From Myotis daubentonii (lineage: Eukaryota > Chordata > Mammalia > Chiroptera > Vespertilionidae): a stretch of 64,000 nt of DNA. The notes under the pieces are model-generated. The model searched no databases and was not told where the DNA came from. It saw only the letters and a program-made list of their open reading frames with translations. Within the stretch, counting starts at the first letter, position 1; each line of letters starts with the position of its first letter. Location of the stretch: NCBI RefSeq assembly GCF_963259705.1, contig NC_081847.1, forward strand, positions 89,608,546 to 89,672,545, written 5' to 3'. This document shows positions 1-11,848 of the stretch, piece by piece. The position numbers and the translations under genes are program-made.

Positions 1-439
1 TTTTAAAGAAATGATTGATGGAGCTTTTAAAGAAATGCTGAACTTTATTTACAAGCATGGTGTCTCTTTCCTTGTCATGAATACTGTATCCCTAGAATGA
101 CACCAGACTTGGTAAGGGTCAGCAAGAGGTGAGGTGGAAGAGGGCGTCATTCAAGGATCCAAATAAAAATGTCAGCGTAAAGCTGTCCCCCAGGGGAAAA
201 CCAGGAATTCAGGGTTGAACGTGTGAGCCTTCCGCTCATTAACAGCGTCAGGATGAGCATCGCACAAGGTCCCCATCTAGCCACAGCACCCTGCCTTCCC
301 TTCCCTGCACAGTGGAGCAGGGGCGGTGTGACCGCTGTGGCTGACACCTCCTGAGTGGTGACTGGGGGCCGGACACTCACTCGACCACGTGCTGCCAGTG
401 TACCACCTCCTCAGTCCTCAGATCACCCCCACATTTTCT

Positions 440-545
440 AGAAATAGAATTTGAGAGGCGGAGAATACAAGCGGCTTGCCCAGAGTCAGACAGAGAGTAG
501 CAAAAATTGAAACCAGGGTATGTCAGAGGCCAGAGTTCAACCTCC
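440..545 (-). mobile_element. MIR-like SINE fragment
   Basis: The plus strand reads 'GCTTGCCCAGAGTCAGACAGAGAGTAGCAAAAATTGAAACCAGGGTATGTC', the antisense of the MIR core. Confidence 0.5.
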
Positions 546-756
546 TAGCCATCACCTCTCACCACTATCTCTGGACAAGGACACACAGGTCAAAACTGCT
601 GATGTGATACCAGGACGATATGCCAAGGTAGCTCCACTCAGCACCAAACCACGCTCACTGAAGACGCATATTCTACATGCGAGCAAGCCACAATTACTGT
701 TTTCCTCATTTGTAACTTAATGCATCTCAGTAATGAGAAGGAAACTACCTGTGATT

Positions 757-970
757 TTTTAAATATATATTTTCATTGATTTCAGAGAGGAAGGGAGAGG
801 GAGAGAGAGAAACATCAGTGATGAGAGAGAATCATTGATCCGCTGCCTCCCGCACGGCCTCCACTGGGGATGGAGCCCGCCACGTGGGCATGTGCCCTGA
901 CCAGGAAATCGAACCGTGACCTTCTGGTTCACAGGTCGATGCTCAACCACTGAGCCACGCCCGGCCGGCC
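757..970 (-). mobile_element. VES SINE
   Basis: An antisense copy of the bat tRNA-derived SINE VES. On the minus strand the tRNA-like head carries a TGGCTCAGTGG box A. The middle is the GGGCACATGCCC / CCCCAGT segment, then a CT-rich tract and an A/T-rich tail near 757-770. The head is of the 'GTTGAGCATCGACC' type. Confidence 0.88.
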
Positions 971-1352
971 TCTGTTTATTGTTGATGTCAACTTTCAGAT
1001 AAACATGAGACAATACACAGAGACGCTATTTTCAAAACATGCAATGCGTTGATGAACCCAACATGCTTACTATGAATCACACACACAAAAGCCTGCATAC
1101 AAGTTTTTCTATGTTTCCAGGCACATTTTCCCTCTTCTCTTTTACATCCAAGTGCTCAAACAAGCCTCCCGCAGCTTTGGCCCGAGCTGGAAATGACTGC
1201 ACTGAATACCTCGGAAGGGGTTGGATTCGGGGATGTGTATCGCCTGCTGGTTGCTATGTTCTTATTTATTTTACTTTCTCCACAGAAGACGCGTGGCCTT
1301 CCGTGGGCAGCAGCCCAGGACGGAGGACGGGGGCCCGAGGCCGCGGGCTCAC

Positions 1353-1474
1353 CTGCTTCAGGGCCTTCTTGGTGTGTTGCTGGAAGGAAGACACCAGCTT
1401 GCTCGGAGCGGCCGTGTTAGGAAGGCTGGGATCCCGAGTGCAAGAGGCTTCGTCGGGCACCTGCTTGGCACAAA
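1353..1474 (-). CDS. ASXL3: ASXL3 coding exon, probably exon 5
   Basis: This 122-nt minus-strand exon follows an acceptor reading TCTCTGTGTGTTTCCAG and ends at CAG|GTGAGC. Its first two bases complete a Val codon (G|TT) begun in the previous exon. It then encodes 40 residues, from [10 protein letters not shown] through [17 protein letters not shown], and ends in phase 0. The C-terminal part is the basic '[12 protein letters not shown]' stretch shared by ASXL2 and ASXL3 as I recall them. The next exon, which should begin with an ALRQQQ-like basic run, is not found between 1352 and 1 and must lie to the left. The middle of the exon carries several Pro residues where I recall Thr, Ser or Gln in human ASXL3. 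Local base composition is GC-rich compared with the introns. Confidence 0.95.
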
Positions 1475-2755
1475 CTGGAAACACACAGAGAGAAGGGTAT
1501 TACCCATTTGAATTCCTTTTCTGTTATATCCACTGTCATTAACCGGGAGCTTTTCTCCAGCTGAACACGGATTCCTAAAATAACGCAAAAGAGCGCAGTG
1601 CAAAGGAGAGCCGCTACCTTTGGAACAAGGGATCGATTAATAGCTGTGAGGCCACAGTCCCACTTTGCCAGGCCTCCGTTTTCTGACCCCCTGACTGATG
1701 ATGATCCCCATGTCACAGGGCCCTTGTATGGACATAAAAAGGAACACAACGTCTCCCTCGAGAGTCGGGGGTCAGTAGAGACTCGGCAGTTCTGAGCATG
1801 GAGACGAGGCCACGCGCAGGATTGTGAAGAAACAACCCAAATTAATGGAAGTGCGTTAAATCCATCCACCTTGGAGGCCGTGTAATTCCTCCATCCCTCC
1901 TTCGACAGAGTCCCTGGCCTCCTGCGGCATGTGCATCCCTCCTCGGGACCAAGTTACGTGGCACGAGAAGAAAAAATGAAATCCAACGTGCCAGCTGTCA
2001 AGTGAAGATGACGATTTCCAAGAACACGGAGCCCTGGGCAGAGGCCACAGGACTGGCCGTTTGTCCCCGAGTCGAGCTTCCCTGATGCTCACGCTACAGA
2101 CGGCTCCTTAGAAAAGACGGCTTTTCAGAAAAACCACTGCCTGGCTGGCACGGCTGACCCACGGGCCCACACTCCCCGCCTGCCCTCTGAAACCTGGAGG
2201 ACTGGAGCATGTCTTTCCGTCCTCACCCCTCCCATCGGAGAGAGGAGGGTTAACACGGGGGCGGGGGAGGGGGCGGTCTGCAGGGGTGCGGACCGGGGAT
2301 GGGGAAAGAGTGACTGGGAAAATCACAGTGGGGAAGCACTTTGGCAACTGGCAGAAGGCAGGCTCGGGTCAGAGGCAGGAGGCAGGAGGGAGTGAGATGG
2401 AAGAAAATAACGTAAGGACACGCAGTAAAAGCTCAATGTGTGACTTGCTAAGGACAACGGGGTTGACACTAATCCAAGAGAATTTTCTAAGGAACAGCAG
2501 CGCAGGAGGACGCTGACCCTCACGTCAAAAACACACAAAACAAGGGAGAGTGGGTGCTGGTCGGACCCGGGAGCGCTCGGGGCCCAGCGTTGCGAACACC
2601 CAGCAGCTGTGGACGGACTCAGGAGCATGGTGCCCAGAAATGGAATGTGGGTCATCACAGACAATGCTTGGGAAGAAGCGTTCACCAAGTTTCGTTTCAG
2701 CACAGAAAGCAATAGGCAAGCCAAACGGAACACGTTTCAGACGATAAAATAATGG

Positions 2756-2960
2756 TTGGTTATTAATGCCAGGCGCTTAACCCGTGTGATCTCATGTCTT
2801 CCTCACAGCTCCCGTGCCCGACGGACAGGCATTACCTCCAACCCGGAGAGAGAAAACTAGGGATGGAAAAGGCTCGATCACCGGCCCCTGGTCACACAGC
2901 CACGGGAACAGCAGAGCTGGGTCCCCAGGCCAGGCCCATCCTTTTCCACTGGAAATACCT
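2756..2960 (-). mobile_element. MIR-like remnant
   Basis: 'CACGTGTGATCTCATGTCTTCCTCACAGC'-like sequence, 'GACAGGCATTACCTCC' and 'CACACAGCCACGGGAACAGCAGAGCTGGG' look like an antisense MIR. Diverged. Confidence 0.4.
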
Positions 2961-4328
2961 GGCGTCAATACCAAGAGCTGATGCCTGCAACACAACGTCT
3001 AGAGCAGCCTGCTCCCTGCACCAGGATGGCAGTCCTGACACAGGAGGTGACTGGGGCCCAGGGAACAACGCACTCAGCCCCAACATGAGAAAATCGAGAG
3101 CCCTCGGCGAGAATGACCAGCCCAGGAGAAGGTGCGGTTGAAGTAGCAAAAGGACTTGCCCATGGAGATAGTGCGAGAAGTCCTTGAACTAAAGATCAGG
3201 TGACCTTTTCTGTTTGATACCAGTGAAATGTTTCCTCAAAACAGTCTAACTGTTCCAGTTAAGAAACATTTTAAAACACCGCTGGCATAAACCACAGGCT
3301 CCTCACTTCTCTCCTCGAAATGACAGCTGGAGGAGGACTTGGTACACTCTCACAAAGCTTACCTGTTCAAAAATATGAGAAATAACCACCAGTTGGCCAG
3401 ACCTAAACGAGTGTGAGAGAAGCCTAGCCAGAAGTAAAGTGGGCATTAGCAAACACGTCTTATTACTTTTTCATTCTTAGAGCAGTATTTCCATCAAAAA
3501 AAAAAAAAAAAAAGGAAATGTACTGGTTAATTGAAAAGGATAATCCGATGGACTTTAGGGACTTTGTGGAAAATATGAGAGTGCTTCTGACTTCTGGACA
3601 TCTAAACAAATTTACCAGTTTTCTTGGGAAAGGATAGTCTTCATAAGTATTTCAGAGGTAAACATCAACGCAGCAGGATCAAACACCACCAGCCGCGTCA
3701 TCGTGTGCGTGTAGTTAAACCCTCGGGCCCGCTATGTTTTCCGATGCTCCCATAAGCAGCAGACCATCAGCGGTGGCCTTCCTGAGGGCGACAGACACCT
3801 AACTTACAACTCAACTCGCTCTACTTCTCTCCGACTCAGGAGACCATTGCATCATGATACCCGTTTCAGCATCACCATATGTGCTGCAGAGTCTGGTTTA
3901 AATTCAGTATTAAATTCATGGTGCTAATGGTGATTCGCATGTATGCACACAGTGTTTCCAAAGAAAGATTTTTGTTCAACTTGAGGTCTAGAACTTCAGA
4001 TGGAAGGAAGGACCGTAAAACTGAAACAGTGTCAAGAAATACTATGAAGTTTCCCCCCAAGATGATTCATTTTCCTCTAAACCAGCTCTAGCCTGCTTTA
4101 TCTGACCTTCCAAGACCCCGGGGAAGGATTACAAGAATTCCTTTACTACCTAGGCACTTCTTTCTCCAACCCTTCTTTCTGGGATTTAGTCCTATTTTTC
4201 TGAGTCAAACTATTTTCCCTAATTAGTAAATGCTGATACAATCATTATAAACTAGAATCTTAAAGAACGTAAATGTAATAGACCATAAAATCTATAAGGG
4301 AGTGTTCCTTTGGGTTAAAAACACTTTT

Positions 4329-4541
4329 GCCCTAGCGGGTTTTGCTCAGTGGTTAGAGCGGCAGCCTGCGGACTGAAGGGTCCCGGGTTCAATTCCGGTC
4401 AAGGGCACATGCCTAGGTTGCGGGCTCGGTCCGAAGTGTGGGGTGTGCAGGAGGCAGCCAATCAATGATTCCCTCTCATCATTGATGTTTCTCTCTCTTC
4501 CTCTTTCTTCCTCTCTGAAATGAGTAACAATAATTTAAAAA
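4329..4541 (+). mobile_element. VES SINE
   Basis: A full-length sense VES with box A-like and box B-like (GGTTCAATTCC) elements, the GGGCACATGCC middle, a CT-rich tract and an A-rich tail. It is flanked by a slightly diverged duplication of about 12 bp, AAAACACTTTTG on the left and AAAACACGTTTA on the right. Confidence 0.88.
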
Positions 4542-5904
4542 AAAACACGTTTAAGGGGAAAAAAGAAAGAGGGACATGGGTGAGGCACAATGTAATGAGT
4601 CCCTAGATTGCCAAGGGTACGCCTGCGTGCACGCCTTGACAACATGGCTGTTGACCTGGGCGTGTCTGGCATGAATCACTCTTGTGCCACGGATGTGCGG
4701 AGGGTGGCTAACTCTAAAACACTGTGTCATTGACTGTGCAGGTTCTCGCAGATTTATCTTCTGACACAACACATGGTTTCCACTTGGACTTATTCTTGTC
4801 GCTTTCTCAATAACAGGCATGATAAATAAATAACGGAGGGTTTATTTTAAACAGTGGCCTGAATATTTATCTAAGGGACTGAGTTTGGCCTCTGAAATCC
4901 AAGCCAAAGAAAATGAATGCTAAAGAAAGGACCTGGGGAAATCCCTGTACACGGAGTTGCCCCGGGAGCCAGGAAACTGAAGGATTCGGACAGATGTTTT
5001 ATCCAGTGAGTATCCCATATGCACGGGCAGCTTAGAGAGGGACGCCTCCTCGGCATTCGGGACAGAAGGGGAGCTTTCTCCTGACCGTGCACTGGCGCCA
5101 TCACAACACGCATGCCAGGGTCTTATCCCTCCAAGCCCCACAGGACTGCCTGCTCCTCCACGGTGGACACACGGATGAGGAACACCATTCTCAAGCGACA
5201 GGAACCCTGTTTCTGAGTATGTATGGCTTGACTGCCCAAACTCGGCCAGCCACAAGCACAGTGCAAAGCTAATTTGCTCCTTTTAAATTCAAGCTGTTGA
5301 TGGGATCCTTGGTATTTGCTGCTCATCTGCTTCTCCGTTCTTTCACTCTCAGACTCCCAAAGCCCTCCTCCAGCATGTTCTGTTTGGGAGCAAAGTGAGG
5401 TGGAGGGTGACGGTTTCCTGGGACGGGCGTGAAGGCAGAGAAGCCGGCGCCTGGGTTCCAGCAGGACTGGATTTCAGCCTCTGTCCTCAGGGTCTCCAGC
5501 CTGCCCCTCTCTCCTCTTGTTCACTCCCTGTTCATCTTGAAAACGTGGCTGAGCTGGAAAATATGGGTTAGAGCTCATACTTTTAAAGTTGGGTGCTAGG
5601 AGAGGGGATGATGCGGTTCCCTCCCATCTCATTACTAACCCATTGGCAGGTGTGCAAGAGGCCTTTGACCTTGAACTTGAGACACAAAGAAGGGCAGGCT
5701 CAGAGGGCAATCTTGACTCTGTCTCTCCTTCCAGACTCACATCTTGGTCGCCCCCCTCCTCCCATCCCCCCCCTCTCTGATACAGCCGCCAGAGACCCGG
5801 CCGGATTCCCGGAACACATACACTTGCTGCATTTGCTGCAATTGTTCTGACTGTCCCTCTTCCACGGACCCTTTCTCCATCTCTCTGCCTGGAAAACTCA
5901 TTTT

Positions 5905-6565
5905 TAAAATTACATTTATTGAGATAAGCCTGGCCAGCGTGGCTCAGTGGTTGAGCATTGACCTCTGAACCAGGAGGTCATGGTTTGAATCCCAGTCAGG
6001 GCACATGCCTCAGGTGCAGCAGGGAGCCAATCAATACTTCTCTCTCATCATTGATGTTTCTATCTCCCTCTCCCTCTCCCTTCCTCTATAAAATCCATAA
6101 AAATGTTTTAAAAATTGTTGAGGTAACATTGGTTAATAACATTATATAAATTTCAAGTGTACAACTTTATAATAAACATCTGTATTCTCTATTGTGTCCT
6201 CACCAAGAAGTCTGGTTTCCTCTGCCTCCGTATACTTGACCCCCTCTCCCTCTCCTCCTTCTCCCCTGGTAACCACCATTCTGTTGTCTGTGGCTATGAG
6301 TATGTTTGGTGCTTTCTTTTTGGTTCACTTGTTGCTTTTTGTTTTGTATCTCACATGTGAGTGAAATCATATGGTTCTTGTCCCTTTTCTATCTGACTTA
6401 TTCCCCTTAGTATAATACCCTCAAGATCGATCCATGTCGTTGCAAATGACAATGTTTCATCTTTGTGACGGCCGAGTAGTATTCCACTGTCTATATGTAC
6501 CACTGAGCATTACTGACAAGAGCCCACACATGGAAATAAGCCGAGTGCCCTTCAACGGATGACTG
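5905..6565 (-). mobile_element. L1 LINE 3' end, antisense, split by VES
   Basis: On the minus strand this is the end of L1 ORF2 and its 3' region. The words complementary to 'AGCCATAAA', 'ACATGGATCGATCTTGAGGG', 'TCTCACTTATATGTG' and 'ACCAATGT(T)ACCTCAATAAAT' lie in that order. The VES at 5928 interrupts its 3' terminus. 5'-truncated and non-coding. Confidence 0.75.
5928..6115 (+). mobile_element. VES SINE inserted in an antisense L1
   Basis: A VES copy of the 'GGTTGAGCATTGACC' head type. It splits an antisense L1 3' end; TTGAGATAA on the left and TTGAGGTAA on the right look like the target duplication. Confidence 0.86.
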
Positions 6566-6944
6566 GACAAACTCATCTTGACGGACCCAACTCACACAGC
6601 CTCCCCCAACACTTTCCTGACCACCCCGGTCTCTGAGGTGGGCTTGCTCCTCCCCGAATCATGTTCCCTCGGAACTTAGTGTCCGAATTCACCGCAGTCC
6701 CAGGTGGGGAAGGAAGTGTCTGCCTCACCACCCACAGGCTCCGCCACTCAGGGACGGATGTTACAGATCTATACATGTTCATCTATAAACGTTGGTTAAA
6801 CTAAAGTGTCCAATTTGATTTCCATTAAATTTACCTAAACACTTTCTAAAGCTAACTTTCAATCACTGTTTTTAATAAGAATTCACAGAAGGAAAGGTCA
6901 GCAAAACAGTTTTTCATTATGGAAACGCACACATAAAAGGTGAA

Positions 6945-7065
6945 GTTACTTATTTACTTTTTAAAATCTTCATTGTTGAAAGTATTACATATGTCCCTTT
7001 CCCCCCAGCCCCATGTACACCTTCTCCAGCCCATCCCCACCCCTCCGCCCCGGGCTCACTTCGAA
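6945..7065 (-). mobile_element. Possible L1 3' untranslated fragment, antisense
   Basis: The word TTCATTGTTGAAAGTATTACATATG followed by a C-rich run resembles the antisense 3' end of bat L1 families. Short and uncertain; I see no ORF2 part beside it. Confidence 0.4.
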
Positions 7066-8874
7066 AACGGAAGCCCTATTTTGAAAATGTTTAAAATATC
7101 CTGGAGTCCATTCGGGCAAATATGGAAACTGAAGCACAGAACGTCCTATGCGAGTCAGTGGAAGACGCAGGGCCTGCCGTTAACTGCCGATCTGCTGTCC
7201 TGACTCACCGCCTTATTGTAAGAGGACAGTCGCAGTTTAGAGGCTTTGCAGACCGAAATAAAAATAAATTTAGAGTCAAATTTAAACATTGCGATGCTTA
7301 CTTGGAATAGCAGGAGCTGTGTGGGGACAGAACCACCAAACAGACCGGATGTTGCATAACACAGTCACTCCCACAAAGGGATTCGTGCGTCTCACTCGGC
7401 TGCACAGTAAGTAAGAGGCTACCTGAGGCCACTGGTGTTCAAAGGTGCAACCGAGGCAGGGAGAAGGGCCTCCTGGGGTCAATCTCATTTCTACCAGTTC
7501 CCCCTCCAACGACCCCCTTTCCAAGTTTCTGAAAACTCATGTTAGATGCTCTCACATCAACACAGTGATCTGTAGAAATAATCCTGACACACACAATAGT
7601 TTTAATACGGTTCTCATAAAGAAAACCTTAAATCCACGGCCACACATGAATTCGAACACGTGTGCCATGGGTTAGCATCCAGTCACATCTTAAAAGAGGG
7701 CTGGGTCTTAGAAGGAGCGTATTTTTTTTTTATTAATTATTCATTCAGTTGTAAAACTTTTATTGAGATTTTCATGCCAAGTCCCGTAGAAAATAAATGC
7801 AGAGAGAAAAACAGTGAATAAGACCCAAGTACTAATGTTGAGACCACAACTTTTTAAAAGGTAACTTTCAAAGAACAATTGTATAGAACTAGTAATTTTA
7901 CCTGAGAAAAACCAGGTCTATAAAAACCGAGTCATGATAACTACAATTTGTTTTGAAAGATTAACAAGCAGATAATTTGAAAGTATCCCTAATAAAAAAA
8001 GCTTCTGTTTGGAGAAAATATATATAAAATATATATATATAACATCTTAGTTACACTTGAAATTGTGTGCATCACATCTTCTAGAAATACACAGAAACAA
8101 AATACGTTCCAAAAAAACTATTTAAAATGATGGTGAAGACCAGGCAAAACCCATCTGACCGAAACTAAATCCTTTCTGACCTCTATGTCTTATAGAAAAA
8201 AAAAATAGTAATTCCTTAATACCTTTTTAATCTAGACTAAGGAAAAGTGCCCGCTCCCAAAGCATTCCTATTCTAAGGTAGATATAAGTGTTTAGATTTA
8301 GATAATTTCCCTGTTGCATTAAAGAAAACATTCAAAGAGTATGAGATATCAAGACAGGCCAATTAAATAGAGCCATAATAGCAACCAACTAATGGAAATA
8401 ATAATTCCCCCTTAAACAAATTTTCAAGGGAGAAAGCATCTGAACGTGGTATGTATTGATACGTGGCCATATTTCATACCATATCACCTATGAATGAAAC
8501 AGACCTAACGTAACTGAAGCTGGTACTGTATCTATGGCCTGCTTCATTGGCCCAACCTAACGAATGCACTCAACCTGTCCCAGAGCAACTTAGTTTTACT
8601 AAAATCTCTGGATAGCCATAAAAATATCCCTGTAAACTCAGACAAGAGACACCCGAATCAGAGATAAGGAGATTTCATGGGAAAAACCTATGTTTTAGGT
8701 ACCAGCCTCGCGCTACCTAACCCCTCCTACCACAGAAGTACGGATTCCTCTCAGGGCCACGGACCGGGTGTCACCATAAGCTGCCGATGTGCGGAAGACA
8801 TTACAGCTATTTCTCCTACACGGCACAACGCCTGTGCTGGTCTGCAGTGCGTCAGGTTCCCGAAACATCTCCAC

Positions 8875-9345
8875 CAGCGATGGTGAACCTACGACACGCG
8901 TGTCAGAGGTGACACGCGAACTCATTTTTTTTTGTTTTCTTTGTTAAATGGCATTTAAATATATAAAATAAATATCAAAAATATAAGTCTTTGTTTTACT
9001 ATGGTTGCAAATATCAAAAAAATTTCTCTATGTGACACGGCACCAGAGTTAAGTTAGGGTTTTTCAAAATGCTGACACGCCGAGCTCAAAAGGTTTGCCA
9101 TTGCCCTACCCGGTTTGGCTCAGTGGATAGAGCGTCAGCCTGCAGACTCAAGGGTCCCAGGTTCGATTCCGGTCAAGGGCATGTACCTTGGTTGCGGGCA
9201 CATCCCCAGTGGGGGTGGGGGGGTGCAGGAGGCAGCTGATCGATGTTTCTCTCTCATCGATGTTTCTGTCTATCTCTCTCCCTTCCTCTCTGTAAAACAT
9301 CAATAAAATATTTTTTTTTTTTTAAAAAAAGGTTCGCCATCACTG
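8875..9345 (+). mobile_element. Non-autonomous hAT element (family B), interrupted by VES
   Basis: Terminal repeats CAGCGATGG...CCATCACTG enclose about 235 bp of hAT sequence plus the nested VES at 9103. The 8-bp duplication is ATCTCCAC / ATCTACAC, with TA at positions 4-5 in one copy. The body has no coding capacity. It is the same family as 15088, 44655 and 46184. Confidence 0.9.
9103..9330 (+). mobile_element. VES SINE nested in a hAT element
   Basis: A full-length VES of the 'GGATAGAGCGTC' head type with intact box A and box B (GGTTCGATTCC). It interrupts a non-autonomous hAT copy close to its 3' end, with the hAT word AAAGGTT(T/C)GCCA duplicated on both sides. Confidence 0.92.
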
Positions 9346-10776
9346 ATCTACACGGAAGTACAGCAACCCACCTAGAAAGTGGGAAATAGAAAAAAGGCAG
9401 GAGGAAGAGTATCGCCAAGAGGTCGGTAGAGGTCAAGGGTAAGTGCTCCCCTCTCGGGCACTGCTGCTCATCACTTTATACCCAACACGGGAAAGGGAAC
9501 TCCAGGTACAACCAAGGAAGCGAGAGGAGGGGTTCAGGCAGCCAGCTGCTGGAGAAATGGCTCTCTATGTCACTTTAGACAAAAAGGAGAGAATGGATGA
9601 TCTGGTATCAGCTTTAAAAGTACTTTATTAATCACACACTGCATACATCAAACTGAAGTGGGGCCAGCTAAGCTGAGTAATGTTGAGCATACCTTTAATT
9701 TTGATTTTATTTGAGAGGAGGTTTGTTTTTATTATGAGATCATAGTCTCTTTCCAATCCTTATCGCCACATGATGAACTATTCCCCTCACAGCACAGAAA
9801 ATGAGGGGGAAAGTCCACTTAAATGGGCTAATTTATCTGCACTTAACAAGAAAACTCTCTTTTCTTCCCTGACTCTTGTATAAATCTTATTATACAAGAA
9901 CAGAGGCCCGCAGTTCCAGGGGAAATAGGTAAGAAAAAGAGGTCCCTGGTGGGTAACAGAAGTACAGAATAGGGACCTAGAAGTGATGTTTGACGGAGGC
10001 GGGCTAAGTCATTGGGGAAGTTGGGATAAAGGGAGTGGGGTCTAGATGATGTCCAGCTGCTCTCCACCATGAGGGAGGGCGGGCGGGGGAAGAAAACTCA
10101 TTTAATTAAAAGCACAAAAGGTTTTAGCCTAAGAAAAAAAAATCCTTGCCTATCAAGGCTATCAAAAATGCAGAAAGGCAGGTAGAAAGGGACTGCGAGA
10201 GTCCCAGCCCTCGGGACATTTGCTGTTAGGATAATGTCTAAGGAATGGACTGGGTTAAGGAAAATGCTGGCAGGAGAGGACAGGCCTCCGTGAACTTCCG
10301 AGGCCCGCCTGCTGCTCGGGAACTGTGAAAACCGTGGGCTGGGATGAAAGCAGGGAGAGCGAGAACGAGTGGGCCGCGGAAGTTTACATCCTGCCCGTGG
10401 CCACTGCTGACTGTGAACAGTACTCCCTTTCCTCCGCCCTGGCTTTCATGTGTAACCCAAACACCACCACTGTCACAGGCTCCGGTGTCTCGAGGCCACC
10501 AACGTGGAACAGGTGTCTCCATGAGCAACAGCGCTGTCCAGGAAAATGCAGGTGTTGGATAAGAGACAAATGAGCTTCACCCGAGAAAATGGGGGACCTG
10601 GCAGGACGCCCCGCCCTCATCTACAGCCCTGTCTGGAGTGGCCGCCAGGTAGAAATTGATCGTGACGGCTCAGGCCATCCTGCGCAAAACCACCTGGAGC
10701 CCAGACAAGCTCCTGAAACGCCTCCGGCAAAGCCAGGCCCGGAGGCCGCGAGGCATCTTTTAAAGTTACTCAGAAC

Positions 10777-10991
10777 AGCCCAGTCGGAGTGGCTCGGAGT
10801 GGAGCATCAGCCTATGAGCCCGGAGGTCACGGTTCCCTTCTGGGTCAGGGCACATGCCCGGGTGGCGGGCTCGATCCCCAGTAGGGGATGTGCAGGAGGC
10901 AGCCGATCCATGATTCTCATCATTGATGTTTCTATCTCTCTCTCCCTTCCTTTCTGAAATCAATAACAATATATTAAAGAAAGAAAGAAAG
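10777..10991 (+). mobile_element. VES SINE
   Basis: A sense VES, 'GGAGCATCAGCC' head type, ending in an A-rich GAAA-repeat tail. It is flanked by a target duplication of about 14 bp, AAAGTTACTCAGAAC on the left and AAAGGTACTCAGCAC on the right. Confidence 0.9.
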
Positions 10992-11822
10992 GTACTCAGC
11001 ACACTCCATGCACAATGCACAGCCCCGCACAGTCCTCCCCCGGCTGTGTGTGAAGCTGGCCCCCCCCCCCCCCTAAAGCCGTCTGACCCTCATTAGTCCA
11101 CATGGCACTTCCTCCAGGAAGCGCCTCATCTGTGTGCAATTGCTGTCCCCACAGAGAGCCCCTGCACACGCCCCGGGCCCTCTTAAAGCGCTTTTCCCTT
11201 TTGAAAAGCGACCCCTCAAAGTGTGGCCTCGGAGGCAGTGAAAACAAAGAGTGGACCGAGTAAGGTTTCCTTCAGTGAACACTTCTCTGCCAAGAATCAC
11301 ACAACCAGAAACCCCCGTACAGAACGGGCCCTGAAGAATCGTGAAAAAAGGACCAGAGAAAATTCTTCAACTGCGGGAGTCATTACTTACCCTGGGACCT
11401 AAGGGCTGAAATGGAGGATGTATGTTCTCTATAATTTCCCCCCTAAATAGAGGCTTAAAATACTAATTCCCCCGCCGGATTGGGCTTCCTCCCTGAAAGC
11501 CATTAGGGTTAATAACATACAGGAGCCCATTTGATCTCTGTGGATGAAAATGGTACAATCTCCAATTTCCTCATTAAAAAAAAAAATTAAACAGAATGGC
11601 TGCTTTTGAGTTTAAACATGAAATAGATGAGGGCCACAAGAGGAGAAGCTCATTTTCCTGCGAATAATAATTTATAAAGAGAAGGTGAAGACTACCTACT
11701 GATGGTATCATTTTATATGAAATATAAACGGGTTACACAGCCAGCAACGTGCTGTAAGTCAATTTAATGTGTGTGAGCAAACTTATGATGCACCAATGTA
11801 TTATGCTCAGAAAACAACTCAG

Positions 11823-11848
11823 ACACACACACACACACACACACACAC
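11823..11848. repeat. (AC)n microsatellite
   Basis: About 13 uninterrupted AC units. Confidence 0.95.

Larger units (their letters stand above)
1..1352 (-). other. ASXL3: ASXL3 intron 5, first part
   Basis: The intron begins at the GTGAGC donor next to 1353 and runs out of the window at position 1. It contains a MIR-like remnant (about 440-545) and an antisense VES SINE (757-970). Nothing else is recognised, and the next coding exon is not here. Confidence 0.88.

Noticed and set aside
1417..1869. Minus-strand open frame of 150 codons overlapping ASXL3 exon 5
   Set aside because: It is in a different frame from the ASXL3 peptide and runs through the intron 4 acceptor. A shadow of the real exon.
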